Part shown: positions 17,201 through 24,100 of the stretch, in pieces | How the letters are laid out: the number at the start of each line of letters is the position of its first letter | Numbering within the stretch: position 1 is the stretch's first letter | Notes under the pieces: model-generated | Told to the model about the DNA's origin: nothing | The model's input: the letters and a program-made list of their open reading frames with translations, nothing else | The model's database searches: none | Position numbers and translations under genes: made by a program | Source of the DNA: a virus | Reading direction: 5' to 3' (one strand) | IMG/VR virus record: IMGVR_UViG_3300025769_000223 | Span: 1 to 45,219 of that record | DNA length: 45,219 nt

Positions 17201-18909
17201 GTAATAATTTCTCTGCAGTAACAGGTGTAACATCTAACGCTCAAGGTCATATTACTGCTGTTAATACATCTCAGTTTACAATGCCTTCAGCATATAGTTT
17301 ACCGCTTGCTTCATCTGCAACAAGAGGTGGTATTAAGGTTGGATATAGTGAAAATGGTAAAAACTATCCAGTAGAATTAGCTTCTGAAAAAGCATACGTC
17401 AATGTTCCATGGACAGATACAAATACATTTAGAACTGTTAGTGTTGATACTAATGGTGATGGTTCAGTTAATAATACATTAGGTGCTAGTGAAACATTAG
17501 TACTTAAGAAAGGTTCTAATATTTCATTATCAGAATCTGGAGGTATTGTAACAATATCATCAACTGATACTAATACAGTTACGAGAGTTAAAGCTTCTAA
17601 TGGAACATTACAATCTGGTGATATTACAATTGCTGCTTCAGGTTCAGCATCAGTATCGCAAAGTGGCAATACAATTACAATTAATGCTACTGATACTAAT
17701 ACAACTTATGGTGTAGCTGCAGCTAATACATTAGGTCTTATTGAGGTAGGTTATACAACAAATTCAGGTGCTAGAAATTATGCTGTTCAATTAAGTGGTA
17801 ATGATGCATATGTAAATGTTCCATGGACAGATACAAATACTAATACATTTAGAACGGTCAGCGTTGATACTAATGGAGATGGAAGTGTTAATAATACACT
17901 AGGTGCTACTGAAACATTAACGTTTAAGAAGGGTAGTAATATTACATTATCAGAATCTGGTGGTGTTATAACAATATCATCAACAGATACAAATACTGAC
18001 ACATTCTTAAATGATGTATCAGTTGTAGATAACGGTGCTAATATTATCTTACGTCATACAATGTCGAATAGTACATCACACGATATTGGTATTACTGCCG
18101 GAACTGGAATTACATTAACAGAAGGTACAGATACTTTTGCTATTGCTTCAACAACAAATCTCTCGTTTTCTAGAACATCGAGTGCATTAACAGTAACATC
18201 TTCTAATGGTAATAATGTTACTTTACCAGCTGCAGATGCAAATGGCCCTGGGCTTTTAACTGTAGGTGGTCATACACTTTTATCAACTATTGATACAAAT
18301 GCTAATCAAAATATTGCAGGTAATGGTATTAGTTTAACAAATTCTGATAAAACAATTAATTTAGATTATGATCAAAGATTACCATATAGTAGTGGAACTC
18401 ATGTTAAAGTAGGACATAGTGGAACTAATGGAAAATCATATTTAGATTTTAATGTTGCTACAGCATCTGGAGATTCTGGATATATAGATGTATATACTTC
18501 AGCTGATGGACTTAGTGGTGAGTTACTTAATTTTAAATTTGAAGGTGATGGTGATTTCCATGCTGCGGGCGATGTAATTGCATTTTCTGCAACAACCGCT
18601 TCTGATGTTAAACTCAAAGAGAATATTGAAAGGGTTGAAGGAGCATTGGAGAAAGTATCACAATTAGATGGTGTAAAATTTACTTGGAAGAAAGACGGTA
18701 AAGAATCTGCTGGTGTTATCGCTCAGAATGTTGAAAAAGTATTACCATCTGCAGTAAAAGAAGTTGAGACATTAGATGGTGAAGAGATTAATAAACATGT
18801 TGATTATAACCAATTATCAGCATTGTTTATCGAAGCAATTAAAGAATTAAAAGAAGAAAATAAACTTTTAAGAGATGAGATTGAGAATCTTAAAAGTATA
18901 AATAGTTAA
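11263..18909 (+). CDS. Giant tail fibre protein with C-terminal S74 chaperone domain
   Basis: A 2548-aa adhesin, probably trimeric, expected on the virion surface. Regions: N-terminal attachment part (1-300); about 17 repeats of an AAINEHExxIGN motif (305-742) suggesting a segmented coiled shaft; two fibre modules with LEVEDTLVLAGND (about 1075) and ISDNKILLNYDYPN (about 1850); several GHV/GHI beta units; a duplicated unit with FRTVSVDTNGDGSVNN (about 2050 and 2190); and a terminal S74 intramolecular chaperone with SDVKLKENI. The S2447/K2452 spacing equals the Ser-Lys dyad of endosialidase-type chaperones, so self-cleavage near S2447 should release a fragment of about 102 aa ending in a coiled coil (EAIKELKEENKLLRDEIENL). 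ATG overlaps the previous stop by one base. Receptor unknown. Confidence 0.88.
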   Translation: MANKETRVLKQDTLEILRQKTNEISLHVGDNEQLDALLADKTYSYTASAGQVLFDGADNNSKVTRFELSPQHTIDNTGGSIILEGVSSLDASYVANAIIYQGSSGSESWSATIVSASVNKIIVRDSTGTFSSSADLKVGTGSPDTIANANIARIIIESYPVAIARVYNNNTELTQGMAANGFFAPKIAGVSAISNSPSVGNSFSEGVTVYQNGSSLSTQGDIESDSNWYGVLHSVDSSEIRFKTSQGSFSATAKLRVLGSADEIAAADHGALTAVDSTYGSYIELTTPAANTNTIKVFSLDLVAAINELQDDIGTVENLTTSANDVVLAINEHDAELGTITALAMGTTASTVSSAIAEHETQIGNVDITDISSSNDTITGALEQIHDEIGDVTASNLGTSASNLTAAVREHEDQIGSESISTIDSGDSNNTITGALNQLHTEVGSLSLNTTATDLTAAINEHEGDIGNMSLTGLTATDLSAAIRELRVELGNHLEIDDATGYSATTAVGGIKEIQGDIGDVDDLDTNAVSDLVAAINELENVLRDDTTQRTGYVMGTDANNVVAAINEIETFLRGTNSDYTITTAAANVRDALREHESQIGNMVFGASGPVDAVNSTTLTGAINVLDAEIGNTNYNSMGTDISTALLNVYNDINTTNSLTTLQTTNKFIVGAINEIDADLFNAVGSERRTMSDLSTTDKTSIVDAINEIYADIHTSGSVTLDTDASHLVGAINEIEAVFDASAKNITAGTNAFLITSGAFTVNSDGNIKLDNGSNHTILQADGVEYGRFTKSGTDFQLKAGHLGALFLTASGQNATFANNLTVSNDLIVTNNVDIEGNVDVNGSIETDGLSINGTTVTATAAELNIMDGNTAASSTTIADADRVVVNDNGTMKQVAVTDLAAYFDDEITNMPNLVQSGALNSGSITSGFGSINIGTSTLNAGIITGTQFRIGNAQIVEAELETIDGVVAGTVGASKVVVVDANKDITGFRNITLSGELDAGSLDISGNVDTDGTLDVALGSTLRGAVSITNNTASSSSATGALTVAGGVGIGEDLYVAGDLYVEGTRTELNVTTLEVEDTLVLAGNDLSSEPTSGGFGLEVGPITSPSGVASGVTGAHSIVYNYATDRWEADGSLILSQATLGSPNIEGQAFESGDNLDFTASNGVSVTTSKSGTTHTVLYQNTDRGSSQSIFKNIVAGGVTISAESNNDTLTFTDDGVINALASGTTDDAIALSHADVFTGTAGNFGQVNAQDGQYIKSLTLTAEGHVSAITTGDFDTRYEASDPAWNLKVSGTQIDPVNNGDSVDFAVSSVDGVAGLTITSSTDNTDSVITLAHANTSSIGNLASNNSDGTVIQDLTLTYDTYGHALTRSVGTVNLDNRYIRSFAVEDGDGSKVTINQANEWKFVEGSGTGATIDINWTDITPGSDADPYDLTFTVNNTDRGSSQNIFKNIAVTDTDSGYSYAETGTVVADSNNDTVTFVSGGAIDIDVDATNDAIRISHSDTSSASSSNNSGRTYIQDITIDTYGHVTGIGTATETYSYTHPTYNGDDFSIDTGPLTGATVISDLDINVTTDSIGSVVDANGTVATRNLTLGDLGFAGWDVEVNGTHVADIGNNGDVDFKNGNHTTAVWTASGNRIQWNHNTFTSGGTTYGNNGTTVLSQVIVDGYGHTRAWQTTDLTSHFDDYSSWSLTADSGGTATIGSGNTVDIEGGTSISTVRSGNKVTVNFVDPGYLTSQRTATLTAVNSGADGNDPILRLSDGSNSDIRITDSGSVTVTYTNSGAINIHGTDNNTDVDVSVANLTSRLAQTSGTINIGDTSVSDNTIVIRGNLTVQGTQTTANAEVLQISDNKILLNYDYPNQAPTEDAFFEVERGSYVNSYIQWNENTNRWQFAEGDTSMTLRNFSRAPDDANLTRFYIRPDDNSNIEITKDEVLAIDGGTAISTDFVTVNSGESHRLQINHENVTRDDPPAGSATLSYGNNFSAVTGVTSNAQGHITAVNTSQFTMPSAYSLPLASSATRGGIKVGYSENGKNYPVELASEKAYVNVPWTDTNTFRTVSVDTNGDGSVNNTLGASETLVLKKGSNISLSESGGIVTISSTDTNTVTRVKASNGTLQSGDITIAASGSASVSQSGNTITINATDTNTTYGVAAANTLGLIEVGYTTNSGARNYAVQLSGNDAYVNVPWTDTNTNTFRTVSVDTNGDGSVNNTLGATETLTFKKGSNITLSESGGVITISSTDTNTDTFLNDVSVVDNGANIILRHTMSNSTSHDIGITAGTGITLTEGTDTFAIASTTNLSFSRTSSALTVTSSNGNNVTLPAADANGPGLLTVGGHTLLSTIDTNANQNIAGNGISLTNSDKTINLDYDQRLPYSSGTHVKVGHSGTNGKSYLDFNVATASGDSGYIDVYTSADGLSGELLNFKFEGDGDFHAAGDVIAFSATTASDVKLKENIERVEGALEKVSQLDGVKFTWKKDGKESAGVIAQNVEKVLPSAVKEVETLDGEEINKHVDYNQLSALFIEAIKELKEENKLLRDEIENLKSINS
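12160..13495 (+). repeat. About 17 coding repeats of an AAINEHExxIGN motif
   Basis: Codons about 305-742 of the 2548-aa fibre carry repeated units of roughly 20-40 residues, each with a core such as AAINELQDDIGTV, SAIAEHETQIGNV, AAVREHEDQIGSE, AAINEHEGDIGNM, DALREHESQIGNM or DAINEIYADIHTS. I count 17 cores. The pattern A-I-N-E-hydrophobic suggests short helices separated by loops in a trimeric shaft. DNA copies have diverged strongly, so it is an old array. Confidence 0.8.
17326..17998 (+). repeat. Two-copy internal duplication in the 2548-aa fibre
   Basis: Unit 1 spans about 17326-17578 and unit 2 about 17731-17998. Both encode a G-x-I-x-VGY start, AYVNVPWTDTNT, TFRTVSVDTNGDGSVNN, and a KKGSNIxLSESGG tail. 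Many differences fall at third codon positions, which indicates selection on the protein. Confidence 0.8.
18897..18904 (+). promoter_or_regulatory. T4-type late promoter (TATAAATAG)
   Basis: Exact TATAAATA followed by G at the last codons of the 2548-aa fibre gene, ending 16 bases before the ATG of the 113-aa gene. Predicted start of transcription near 18910 gives a leader of only about ten bases that still contains AAGGAA as ribosome site. Confidence 0.6.
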
Positions 18910-18920
18910 GGAAATGGTTA

Positions 18921-19262
18921 ATGGCTATATATTCTAATTTAGTAATAGATCAAGGTTCCACATTTAGTGCAGACATTGACGTGACTGATTCTAATGGTGA
19001 TCCTTTATTATTAACAGGCTATACTGTAGCAGGTCAGATTAGAAAATCATATGCATCAACAACTGCAGTTGATTTTTCTGGTTCGGTATATAGTGAATCT
19101 AATGGAACAGTTAGAATATCATTAACTGCTACGCAAACTAATAATATGAAAGCTGGTAGATATGTTTATGATGTTGAAATAACAAAAACAGCTACTAGTG
19201 AAATTACTAGAATTGTAGAAGGACAAGTAGAAGTACGACCAGGAGTGACAAGGGCAAGCTAA
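18921..19262 (+). CDS. Small beta-sandwich-like virion protein, unknown
   Basis: A 113-aa protein, predicted all-beta: NLVIDQGSTFSADIDVTDSN, then LTGYTVAGQIRKSY and AGRYVYDVEITK. This strand pattern (a 'DQGATF' start, a V-x-G-x-IR strand, a YxYDVE strand) resembles the N-terminal domain of baseplate upper (BppU-like) proteins and other Ig-like phage domains; that is a fold-level guess. It follows a late promoter, and its TAA overlaps the ATG of the 81-aa gene (TAATG), implying coupled translation. Position between two fibre genes suggests a fibre or baseplate accessory subunit. No catalytic motif is seen. Confidence 0.7.
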   Translation: MAIYSNLVIDQGSTFSADIDVTDSNGDPLLLTGYTVAGQIRKSYASTTAVDFSGSVYSESNGTVRISLTATQTNNMKAGRYVYDVEITKTATSEITRIVEGQVEVRPGVTRAS

Positions 19263-19507
19263 TGGCAATTAAAGCTAAAATTAGACAAGCAAACAGATTA
19301 AAAGGTAAAGTTGGTGCACAAGGTGAAATTGTTGCACAAACTGTTAAAGTTCAAGCTGGTGGATTATCACTAGGTGATTTGATTGATGTGAATACATCAG
19401 GCCAAGCAGATGGCGTTATGATGATCTATGATGGTACTTCAGGAGAATATAAAGTAACTAGGCAAATTGAGAATGAGAACTTAACCATAAGCGGAGGATT
19501 ATACTAG
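19262..19507 (+). CDS. Small fibre-associated protein, unknown
   Basis: An 81-aa protein with a basic N-terminus (MAIKAKIRQANRLKGKVG) and a C-terminal stretch LGDLIDVNTSGQADGVMMIY followed by DGTSGEYKV. The 'LxDLxDVxxxGxxDGxxLxYD' pattern is a short beta element found in many phage fibres and virion proteins. ATG overlaps the upstream stop by one base and the gene ends two bases before the 524-aa fibre start, so the three genes form one translational unit behind the late promoter at 18897. It could be an adaptor for the following fibre; this is inference from position. Confidence 0.65.
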   Translation: MAIKAKIRQANRLKGKVGAQGEIVAQTVKVQAGGLSLGDLIDVNTSGQADGVMMIYDGTSGEYKVTRQIENENLTISGGLY

Positions 19508-19509
19508 AA

Positions 19510-21084
19510 ATGGCGGCTAAAACAAGAATAAAACACCTAACGAGTAGTACCACTAATGCGCCTACTATTCTAAAAACAGGTGAGATAGGTTACTCCTATG
19601 GTACAGGTTTACAAAATAACGGCGGTGATAGATTATATATTGGTATTCAGGGAGAAGATTCAAACGGAATAGCAACTGAAATCGTACAAATTGGTGGTCA
19701 ATATTATACTGATCTACTTGACCATGTTCACGGTACACTGCAAGCAAGTAGCGCATTAATTACAGATAGCAGTTCTAAATTACAACAATTAAAAGTAGAT
19801 AATTTAGATTTTAATGGAAACGCTATTACATCAACTGATACAAATGGAAATATTGTATTAGATCCAAATGGAGCAGGTAAAACTATTCTCCATAATCCTT
19901 ATGTTAATACAACTGCAACAGGTGGTAGTGATGTAGCTTTAGATGAATTTATTTACGATACAGTTGGTGGTGCAGTAACAGGCGGAACTGGAATTACTGT
20001 AACTAACTCTGATGTTGGTAATACTTCAACTGTTTCTATTACAAACCAAATTACTGCAGGAAGCGCAGGTAGTGCAACACAAATTCCTGTAATTACATTT
20101 AATGCTCAAGGTCAATTAACTGCAGTTACAACGGCCTCCGTAGCTACTGCTTTAACTGTTGACGGTGATACAGGTACAGGTGATGTTGATCTCTTAACAG
20201 ATACTTTAGAAATTACAGGTACTTCAAACGAAATCGTTACAGTTGCTTCTAAATCAGGTAATGATGTTACTGTTCAAGTAGGTTTACCAGATGACGTAAC
20301 AATTGGAAATGATTTAACAGTTACGACAGACTTAGATGTAGGTAGTGGTAACTTTACAGTTGCAGGTGCCACTGGTAATACTACGATTGCTGGTAATTTA
20401 ACAGTTCAAGGTTCTACAATTAATCTTGGTAATGATACTGGAGATACTGTTACTGTTGCTGGTAATCTTGTAGTTCAGGGTACTACAACTACAGTTGAAT
20501 CTACAACAATTACTTTAGATGATCCAGTTATTGCTCTTGCTGATAATACTACTGATACAGCCTCAGACGGAGTTGATCGTGGTGTTAATTTTAAATGGGG
20601 TAATGGTTCAGCTGTTGTTGATGGATTCTTTGGTTTCGATATTCAATCAGAAAGATTTGTATTTAAATCAGATGATTCAGGAGAAACAGATTCTTCAGAT
20701 GAAAATTTTGTAGCACCATGGGGTGATGCACAATTTGGTGGTTTATATGCAGGTAATGTTGAAATTGGTACATCAAACGATAATACAATTACAACATCAT
20801 CAGGCAATTTAACAATTTCAGCAGCTGGCACTAGTGTTATTATTAATGATACAGTCGATTTAAATGGTAGTTTAGATGTATCAGGTGCATTAACTTTAGG
20901 CACTGATTTAGCAGTTGCACATGGTGGTACTGGTTTAAGTTCATTTACTGCAAATGCGGTATTTATTTCAAATGGTGCTGGAACAGCTTTAAGTTTTATT
21001 ACTGGATCAGAAGGTGAAATTATTCAGTTTAATGCATCAGGTGTACCAGTTGCATCAGACGTAATTGACGGCGGAACATATTAA
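19510..21084 (+). CDS. Tail fibre protein (524 aa)
   Basis: A mid-sized fibre protein. The N-terminus (MAAKTRIKHLTSS, then LKTGEIGYSYG and DRLYIGI) is the 'GEIGYS...LYIG' start common to marine phage fibre proteins, probably the virion-attachment part. The middle contains NLTVQGSTINLG and TTTVESTTITLDDPVIALAD, a module shared with the other fibres here, and the end has AVAHGGTGLSSFTANAVFIS, a 'GGTGxxS' beta motif frequent in fibre tips. It lacks an S74 domain. ATG is preceded by GGAGG (19494-19498) at a distance of 11 bases. Downstream is the longest gene-free gap of the window, with a late promoter. Confidence 0.82.
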   Translation: MAAKTRIKHLTSSTTNAPTILKTGEIGYSYGTGLQNNGGDRLYIGIQGEDSNGIATEIVQIGGQYYTDLLDHVHGTLQASSALITDSSSKLQQLKVDNLDFNGNAITSTDTNGNIVLDPNGAGKTILHNPYVNTTATGGSDVALDEFIYDTVGGAVTGGTGITVTNSDVGNTSTVSITNQITAGSAGSATQIPVITFNAQGQLTAVTTASVATALTVDGDTGTGDVDLLTDTLEITGTSNEIVTVASKSGNDVTVQVGLPDDVTIGNDLTVTTDLDVGSGNFTVAGATGNTTIAGNLTVQGSTINLGNDTGDTVTVAGNLVVQGTTTTVESTTITLDDPVIALADNTTDTASDGVDRGVNFKWGNGSAVVDGFFGFDIQSERFVFKSDDSGETDSSDENFVAPWGDAQFGGLYAGNVEIGTSNDNTITTSSGNLTISAAGTSVIINDTVDLNGSLDVSGALTLGTDLAVAHGGTGLSSFTANAVFISNGAGTALSFITGSEGEIIQFNASGVPVASDVIDGGTY

Positions 21085-21101
21085 TCTAGCATTTCTCCTA
21101 T

Positions 21102-21109
21102 TATAAATA
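21102..21109 (+). promoter_or_regulatory. T4-type late promoter (TATAAATAG)
   Basis: Exact TATAAATA followed by GAATA, in the gap between the 524-aa and 2111-aa fibre genes. Predicted transcription start is around 21115-21117, giving a leader of about 63 bases. Confidence 0.75.
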
Positions 21110-21116
21110 GAATAAA

Positions 21117-21130
21117 GGTTTATATAAACC
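21117..21130 (+). promoter_or_regulatory. Perfect palindrome at transcript 5' end (leader hairpin 1)
   Basis: GGTTTATATAAACC is a perfect 14-base palindrome seven bases after the late promoter. In RNA it can fold as a five-pair stem with an AUAU loop at the very 5' end of the message. No U-run follows. Confidence 0.5.
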
Positions 21131-21144
21131 AATATAATTAAACA

Positions 21145-21156
21145 CTCTATATAGAG
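21145..21156 (+). promoter_or_regulatory. Perfect palindrome in leader (leader hairpin 2)
   Basis: CTCTATATAGAG is a perfect 12-base palindrome; in RNA a four-pair stem with the same AUAU loop as hairpin 1. It ends nine bases before AGGAG (21166-21170), the ribosome site of the TTG-started fibre gene. Confidence 0.45.
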
Positions 21157-21179
21157 ATTGAACATAGGAGAAGCCAAAA

Positions 21180-24100
21180 TTGGCCAGAAAAACAGATATT
21201 AGACTTAGGCGTTCTAATGTAGCGAACGCAATTCCAGGAGCAGCAAATCTTAGTGATGGCGAATTAGCCATGAACACCATGGATGGTGCGCTCTATTTCA
21301 AAAAATCAGACGGCACAATCATTACAGCACATGATAATACTATCATGCATATCGATAGTGCCAATGATCGTGTCGGTATTAACACAACAAATCCAACATA
21401 TAAATTGCATGTAGGTGGAAGTGGAGCTTCATATCTTGCTGGTGGTATTCAATTAAATAGTACAGATAAAATTACTATAGGAAATCCTAATCAATTTATT
21501 ACTGCAGTTAACGATACATCACTTACATTAGCTACTGATGGAAGTGCATCATTAACAATACTCGATAATGGTAATGTTGGTATCGGAACCACATCCCCAG
21601 CAACAGCTCTTGAAGTAGCAGGTGATATAACATTACCTTCAAACGGCCAATTAAAATTTAAAGGAACAAACCATTATCCAAGAATATATGCAGCAAGTAA
21701 TGACCTTTTAATAAATTTAGATAATGGCTCAGGCTCTAATTATACTGCTTTAAAAATAGATAATGTTACGGGCAATGTTGGTATCGGTGCAGCAACTCCT
21801 GATAAAAAACTTACTGTAGATGGTGATGTTAAAATAGGAAATGGCGATGCCTTTATGTCTGCAAATGTAGCAGGTTCAACTAGGTCACTTATTTCTTTAG
21901 GCACAGATAATATTTTAAGAATTAAAGGTAACGATGCTGAAGGTTCTAGTAATGTAATATCAATGATTGCTGGTGGAAATGTTGGTATTGGAACCACCGC
22001 GCCAGAGGAAGACCTTCATGTTGTTGGAGATGTAAAACTTACTGGAACTCTCTTTAATGGAACAAGAGATGAATATACAAATTCAAACTTAATTAGATTA
22101 AATCAAAGATATACTGGTGGTGCAGTATCTGGTACTTCTTACTTTGAACAAAACGAATACCAAAAAGTAGTAACAATTACACCAAACGGAAGCTCAGAAA
22201 ACTATCAAGTATCAGGTACGTATTATGTTCAGAGTGCAGGATCAATTCAAGAAGTTCATTTTGTTGCAGGTCTAAGATCAGGAGTATTACCCGATTTAAC
22301 TTGGTCGATTTATTATGATCAATCAAATAATGGTACAGCATATATTGAACCTTTCTTATGGACAAAAGAAACAACAACTGCAGGATTTATTTTAGGATTC
22401 AAAGTTTTAACTGGTAGTATTTTTGGATCTGTTACTGCAGACATTGATATTATTCCAAGAAATGCAGATGATAAAGATAATGTAAGTATTAACACCACAG
22501 TACAAAGTGAACAAACAACAATAGATACTGGATTTACAAATCAAAGCTTTACATTAAGAAAGAGTGTTATAAATGCAAATACTGGATTAGGTGCTAATCC
22601 TGGGTCATATAGATTAGATGTTGCTGGTAATTCAAGAATAAGTGGATCAGTAAGTTTAGTTGGTACATTACAAAGTTATTCAGGTGCATTTAATATAAAA
22701 AATATCGCGCAAGATCAAAATTTAAATTTACAAGTAAATGATGGTGGTACTAATACTACTGCTCTTACAGTACAAGGTACTACAGCTAATGTTGGAATTG
22801 GCACAACTTCGCCATCAGATAAATTGCATTTAAATGGTGCTGCTAATGCTGCTACTGGTGTTATAATTGGAAATAATAATTCCACAAGATTAAGATTATA
22901 TCATGATGATAATGCAGGTGCTTCACTTTTATCTACAGATGCAGTAGGAACGGAACAACAATTAAGAATCCGAAGTGGTTCTTTCTTGGCATTAGATACT
23001 GGAGGAACAAGCGAAAGAGTTAGAATTACTGCAGACGGTGATGTTGGTATCGGAACTACTTCACCAAGTTCAGTGCTAAATGTACATTCAAGCACAGATC
23101 CAAAAATAACTATATCTAATGGCGGTGGTACTTCTCCAAGTCCTGAATTATTATTTTTTAGACAAAACGGTGTATCTGCTAAAATTAATTATAATGTAGC
23201 CAATAAAAATCTCATTCTTCAAAACGATTATGCAACTGCAGATACTAGTGGTAATATGTACTTCAATACAAGAGGTGCAAATACTCGTATGACAATTACT
23301 GGAGATGGTAATGTCGGAATTGGAGATACAAATCCTAGTTTTCCATTAGATGTAAATAATACAAGTACTAGAGTTAGATTTAAAGCTACAACTGGACATT
23401 CTAATTTAGAATTATCTTCTATAGCTGGTAGAGATTATTTATTACAAAGTTTATCTAATGGCGAATTTACTATACATGATGAAGATTCAAATGCAAATAG
23501 ATTAAATATTAGTACTGCTGGTGCAATTACATTTAATAATGCATTCACATTCCCAACATCAATTGGTAACTCTGGTCAAATATTAAAAGTTCCAAGTACA
23601 GGTACAACTTTAGTATGGGCAGATGACGCAGGTGGTGGATCTGCAACTGTTCTTACAGATACTGATGGTGATACAAAAATTCAAGTAGAAGAAAGTGCTG
23701 ATGAAGATGTAATTAGATTTGATGTTGCTGGTTCAGAAATAGCAACTATGACTGATGATGGAGTTATATTAAATGATGGATATAATTTTGAAGGTGGTGT
23801 ACTAGGCGCAATTAAATTTAAAGCACAAGCTGGTGAAGCTTTAACAAAAGGTAATGTTGTTTATATATCTGGCATATCAGGTAATACGGTTATTGTTTCG
23901 AAAGCTGATGCTAATGATTCTGCTAAAATGCCAGCTTTTGGTTTAGCTGGAAGCACAGTATCACTTAATGGTGCAGTTGAAATTGTAACCTTTGGTACAT
24001 TACTTGGAGTAGATACATCAACTCCATCATTTGCTTTAGGTGAACAACTTTATGTTTCAACTACTGCAGGTGAATTAACAAATTCTGTTCCTACTGGTTC

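Noticed and set aside
21117-21156. Rho-independent terminator after the 524-aa fibre
   Set aside because: The palindromes have short AT-rich stems and no U-run, and they lie downstream of a late promoter, so a leader role is the better reading.
21271-21273. First in-frame ATG region as start of the 2111-aa fibre instead of TTG
   Set aside because: It would remove about 30 residues with a typical fibre N-terminus, and AGGAG is placed correctly for the TTG at 21180.
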